Below are positions 60,168 to 64,000 of a stretch of 64,000 nt of DNA, piece after piece. A program made the translations under genes and the position numbers. Location of the stretch: contig JALIZF010001883.1 of NCBI GenBank assembly GCA_029948255.1, positions 558,001-622,000 on the forward strand. Direction: 5' to 3'. This stretch comes from Telmatactis stephensoni. Taxonomy: Eukaryota; Cnidaria; Anthozoa; Actiniaria; Isophelliidae. The notes under the pieces were generated by a model. The model was not told the DNA's origin. It saw only the letters and a program-made list of their open reading frames with translations, and did no database searches. The stretch's first letter is position 1, and the number at the start of each line of letters is the position of its first letter.

Positions 60168-61824
60168 TTCACAAAGTGGTTCTCGGAAGCTTAAACACTG
60201 GCTCATTTATCGATGAGCTAGCAAGGTCTGCTAGATTGTGACTTTCATCTTTGTTAATGATGTCCAGAAAAATCCCATAATCAAGTTCCAAATTTTCACT
60301 GCTTGTTATAACCTCACTCTCATCACGCTCCGTTGTGATATCTACTAATGCGAAAGTATCTATTATTGGTGTGCATTAATACAAATTATTTGTCCTTCCA
60401 TTTTCAAAACGTTGCCTTTGGTATAAATCTTAGGCCATTCTGAGTAACTCCAATGTCTTAAAAATTTCCTTTTCAGCATCCTCCATTCCATTAAGTATCG
60501 ATCTTTCACTGTCTTCAGGCCAAGGTGTTCTTTTGGTCGAAATTTGTTTGCCCTCCATTTTCATCTACAATTTCTGTATCCTACCTGTAAAGTCTATCAT
60601 ATCTTGCAAGGCCAAGTTTTTCCTCTGCAAAATCCTCTTAGTTTCGAGAATACATTTTCACATGAATTTGACCCAAATGTCCATGGGTGATAGGGATGGT
60701 CAGGAAAATGAACAGCAAAAGCTTTCATGGAAAGAATAATGGTGCGTCCAGCCAAGATAAAGTCATTATATGTTTGAAGAGATATGAAGTTCGAGTCCAC
60801 ATCTAAACCACGTATCTGTATCCAACATTTCCAAAATTGTAGAAACACTACAGGGGCCCATGCCAATTTTGCTCGTTCTTCTATGCTGCCATCGGGATCT
60901 GTGTATGCTCTAATCATATAGTGGCCTATTTCTAGATACACTCTCATGCTTAATGTTTCTTGCTCAGTTAAATCTCTTGTGCAAATTCTGAGTTCTTCAT
61001 GTGAGATCCGCAGCTTTAACAAAAACATCACTTTTCCATAAACATGACCTTATACGTTCGCTCTTGTAAGTTTTAATGAGATACTCTACCGTGGCAGCTT
61101 TTTTCCTAGTACAAGTATTCTTCTCACATTGAGTAGTTGATTTCTCCATTTCTTTAACAATTGTCTCCAATCAGGAAAGATTAGAGTTGGAATTTCTTTT
61201 TGGTTCACTTCTTCTATGACAATGTGACTGAAAAGACACCCAGTCAATTCCATCTACGTCATTACCATCACCTTCTCCCATAAATCTGTCTATGTAGTAT
61301 TTTCTTACTTTGGAATCTCTGTCTGCTCCCAAACCAATAGTTGGCATAGCATTCTGTGTAACCCAAAGAAGAGCATGATTGAACCAATGGCAAACAAAAG
61401 CATGATCCTGTCCCTTATGAACAGGTGACAGGGCCAGTATAAAAGTGGATATTTGACCCTGAAGTGGTGTCAGTACAAAAGCATTGGCCTGTTTAGCCTT
61501 TTCATAGTCCCAGTTTGCTACAATATCAATGATATCTTGTGCAGTGTTGACTAATATTTCTTGTTTGGTGGCGAGGCCAATTATCTTATTACCTTTAACC
61601 CTCAAAGTAGGAACAACTGCTGGTTCGTCCACTGCTAAAATAAAGACACCATTGTAGGTGATTGTTGTGTAAAGTTTAGATCCCAGTTTGAATGAATTTT
61701 CTTTAACCCTTTCACCACCAGAGTTTTTGAGATTGTGGTGTCCAGTCCCCCAGCTATTTGTCAAAAAACCATGTCTATTGAAAATGAAATTTTGAGAGGA
61801 AAACTCAAAAATTTTATTAAGCAA
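60168..61824 (-). pseudogene. transposase-like gene of an expanded, unnamed family, broken
   Basis: Minus-strand blocks in order: VFILAVDEPAVVPTLRVKGN and KIIGLATKQEI; NAFVLTPLQGQ; LALSPVHKGQDHAFV; IGLGADRDSKVRKYY; a damaged joint near 61.03-61.17 kb with several stops; IEERAKLAWAPVVFLQFW; CENVFSKLRGFCRGK (about 60.65 kb); GMEDAEKEILRHW; and an acidic end around 60.2-60.35 kb. Asp in VDEPA and GADRDSK, and Glu in CENVFSKLRG, are spaced as a DDE-type nuclease might be, but this is inference. I recall the family as common in cnidarian genomes but cannot name a superfamily. Confidence 0.5.
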
Positions 61825-62699
61825 CCCATATATATATTATGAATCAACATGATTCAAAGTTTCATTTAACTAACTTTTCTTCTCCTAACAGGTAGAAATG
61901 TAAAAGAAGAAAAGTGTCAAATATCATTTTAAAAATGTGTCCATCATGTTGTTGTATTGTTTCATATGAACTTATCTTCTTAAAAATTACAATGCTGTGT
62001 AAAACTAAGCCAGAATTGCTTTTAAATCTTTCAAAACAACAATTTACAAATTAATCTTCATTGTTATTTCACCCTTTTGGAAATATTGGGTAATTTATCA
62101 AGGTAAAAGTACAATTATTACTTAAAGTATTTGCGAGTTAAATATACCGCATACTTCTGAATTTTCACATGCTCTGCTATGGTGACTACCCTAAATAAAA
62201 GGCACCTGAAAGGTGCATGTATCTACTGCAGAAGTGTTATAGAAATATGTTTGACAATGTGAAGTGCATTGGAAAGAAAAACGCGAAGAGTGATGAAGAT
62301 TTTATGGAGTTGGACAAGGCAGTTTGTTATTTATACCTCGACTCAGAGATCTTTCGGAAACGTTCGGAAAAACTTGGTAAGTGATATTTTTAACAATGTT
62401 TTTACGTCCATCAATAGAGACAGCTTTCATGGACGGTGTCATAAGTTTTATTATATAAAGGAATTGCTAGTGTTTGTTTAGCCTTGCAATCAAGGTCCAC
62501 ATGTTTGAGCTCTTCGTACATACGAAGGCCATTACATTTCCTTAATAGGAGCTGAAATATTGCATAATGAAGTGAGTTATTTGATGGTTTGCATGCAATC
62601 GTTGTAAACTTGTTTACTGTTGCCTCTTGTTGCCAAAGGATAGAACAATTGCCAAAGGCTCAAACCGGCGAGATCAAGACGAACACTTCAATATTGTAT
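61825..62699. other. non-coding stretch
   Basis: No supported gene. A GGCACCTGAAAGGTGC hairpin sits at about 62201-62216. Confidence 0.5.
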
Positions 62700-62701
62700 T
62701 A

Positions 62702-64000
62702 CACTGCTTTTCAATTACACGCGCGAAATGACCAAAAAGTCTTCCCAGCGAATTGGGTTTTGGTGGATGTCAATCAAACCGTTTCCATGACAATTATTCG
62801 AAGGCACTCGTAATTTTTAGCAAGCACGCTCCAGAACTAGCTGAATAAACTACATAAAATCAGCTATTAGGAGTCAAAATGACTAAAGCTTATTCCAGCA
62901 ATCTACGATGGCGAGTAATACGATCCTTTCTGAAAGGTGAAAACCCGAAGCAGATATCGGAAAGACTTCTGGTAAGCGAGACATTTGTTCGAAAAATCCT
63001 TCGGCTTTACGAACAGACTGCTTCGGTCAACGATCTGCCACGCCGAAGAAAGGGAATAATTCGAATTATTACAGGTATGAAACTCAATGAAGAATACAAT
63101 TTTCCTTCATATTTTTACAATAAATATTTACAGGCTAGGTATTCTTTTTTTTAGCTGCAGAAAGACGTATAATAAAGCAGTTGGTAGAAAAGCAACCTGA
63201 ACTTTACCTTGACGAAATCCAATCTTGGCTAGAACATTTGACTGGGGAGATGTACGGCCTATCGACCTTAAGTAGATGTCTTTCCCAAATGGGATCGACT
63301 CAAAAAAAGGCAAGATATTAAACTTTAAGTCTTTGTTGTTGTTGTGAATTCGAGCGAAGGCAGTAAGCTTATAAACTGAGTTACTGTATGTGGCATGCAC
63401 CAGAACGACTTGAATCAATGTCAACGTACTGGAAAATTTTGAACAAAAATATGAATATTCCCCAGCTATTGACCCATTAGTTGTCAAGGGAAGAAGAAAA
63501 GAGAAAAAAAGAGGGAATAAACTCGACGGAAACTGAACTCAAACGAAAACCGGACATTATGGAATCCTACACAGGAAGCCCATCACAAATATAGACCTGA
63601 ATTCAACTTTGTTACCCACACACTGCCTACTTACTATCAATAATAGTGCACAGTAGATGCACTGGATCTCTGGTTATGAATAAAAACTGTATATCATTGG
63701 GTAATATATCTACCATGGTAACCGATCAGGCCTGAATGACATATGTAAACATGTGCATGTGTGTACATGTATGTATTTTTGGTTTGCATATCCTCTTTCA
63801 TGTGTTAATGTATCTTATATTATGCACAAGAAAATTTGATTTGTAAATGAAATCTTACTGTTTTTATTGCAGATGCATATTATTGCACGTCAGCGGAATG
63901 AATATGACAGAGCTAGTTACAGGAGGTTTATATCTCAATTTCAGCATCAGCAGTTTTTGTTCCTTGATGAGTCCAGCAAAGATGATAGAACCATGCAGGT
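62702..64000 (+). mobile_element. Tc1/mariner-type transposon, 5' part
   Basis: It starts after TA at CACTGCTTTTCAATTACACG, the same end as the element at 21.9 kb. The transposase gene begins about 175 bp inside. The other end lies beyond the window. Confidence 0.75.
62879..64000 (+). CDS. Tc1/mariner-superfamily (DDE_3) transposase, three exons, partial
   Basis: Exon 1 (62879-63074): an HTH domain, YSSNLRWRVIRSFLKGENPK, QISERLLVSETFVRKILRLY and a basic NDLPRRRKG linker. Exon 2 (63155-63309): ERRIIKQLVEKQPELYLDEI and LSTLSRCLSQMGSTQKK, the second HTH. Exon 3 (63873 to the end): a helix, then QFLFLDESSKDDRTMQ with the first catalytic Asp. Junction 1 is GTATGA/TTTTAG in phase 1. Junction 2 appears to be a GC-AG intron (AAAAAG/GCAAGA ... 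TTGCAG/ATG) in phase 0. All three exons are open. The nuclease continues past the window. It may be an intact element or a host gene derived from one. Confidence 0.85.

Overview
The window reads as nuclear DNA of a metazoan, most likely a cnidarian and probably an anthozoan such as a stony coral. It is AT-rich, its genes have short exons with GT-AG introns, and it is crowded with DNA transposons, MITEs and tRNA-derived SINEs. The species is inferred from gene and repeat style only; no rRNA, mitochondrial or marker gene is present. No CRISPR, operon or bacterial feature is seen.

Layout. 0-6 kb: mostly non-coding, with microsatellites, a few MITEs and one doubtful exon near 452-535. 6.16-21.8 kb, minus strand: one host gene, a STRA6-like (retinol receptor family) multi-pass membrane protein. 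I could thread 18 exons with compatible splice phases, giving about 629 residues that lack only the extreme N-terminus. Its introns hold SINEs (one inverted pair), several MITEs, a 177-bp palindrome, a diverged 540-bp tandem duplication, and a 45-bp minisatellite that copies the end of an exon with its splice donor. 21.8-31 kb: intergenic repeats, including a non-autonomous Tc1-like element and three small TIR elements. 31.1-33.0 kb: a 1.88-kb foldback element flanked by TTAA.

33.48-43.34 kb: three nested DNA transposons. A MULE (35452-39431, FLYWCH plus MULE transposase, minus strand) lies in the intron of a PIF/Harbinger transposase pseudogene (element 33884-42517, with an accessory gene on the minus strand). 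That element in turn lies inside a short hAT-like element (33483-43339). Each level has its own TIRs and a short flanking direct repeat. 44.4-48.1 kb: a frameshifted non-LTR retrotransposon (ORF1 plus endonuclease/RT). 48.6-54.2 kb: a BEL/Pao LTR retrotransposon with both LTRs and a 5-bp target duplication. Its pol runs in frame from protease straight into the region after RNase H, so reverse transcriptase and RNase H are missing. 54.7-61.8 kb: a group of transposon-type genes (a CCHC protein, a Tc1/mariner remnant, and a broken gene of an expanded family I cannot place). 62.7-64 kb: the 5' part of a Tc1/mariner (DDE_3) transposase gene, running off the window, whose terminal sequence matches the element at 21.9-23.5 kb.

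Only the STRA6-like gene looks like an ordinary host gene. Almost everything else is mobile DNA, and many copies are dated relative to one another by nesting.
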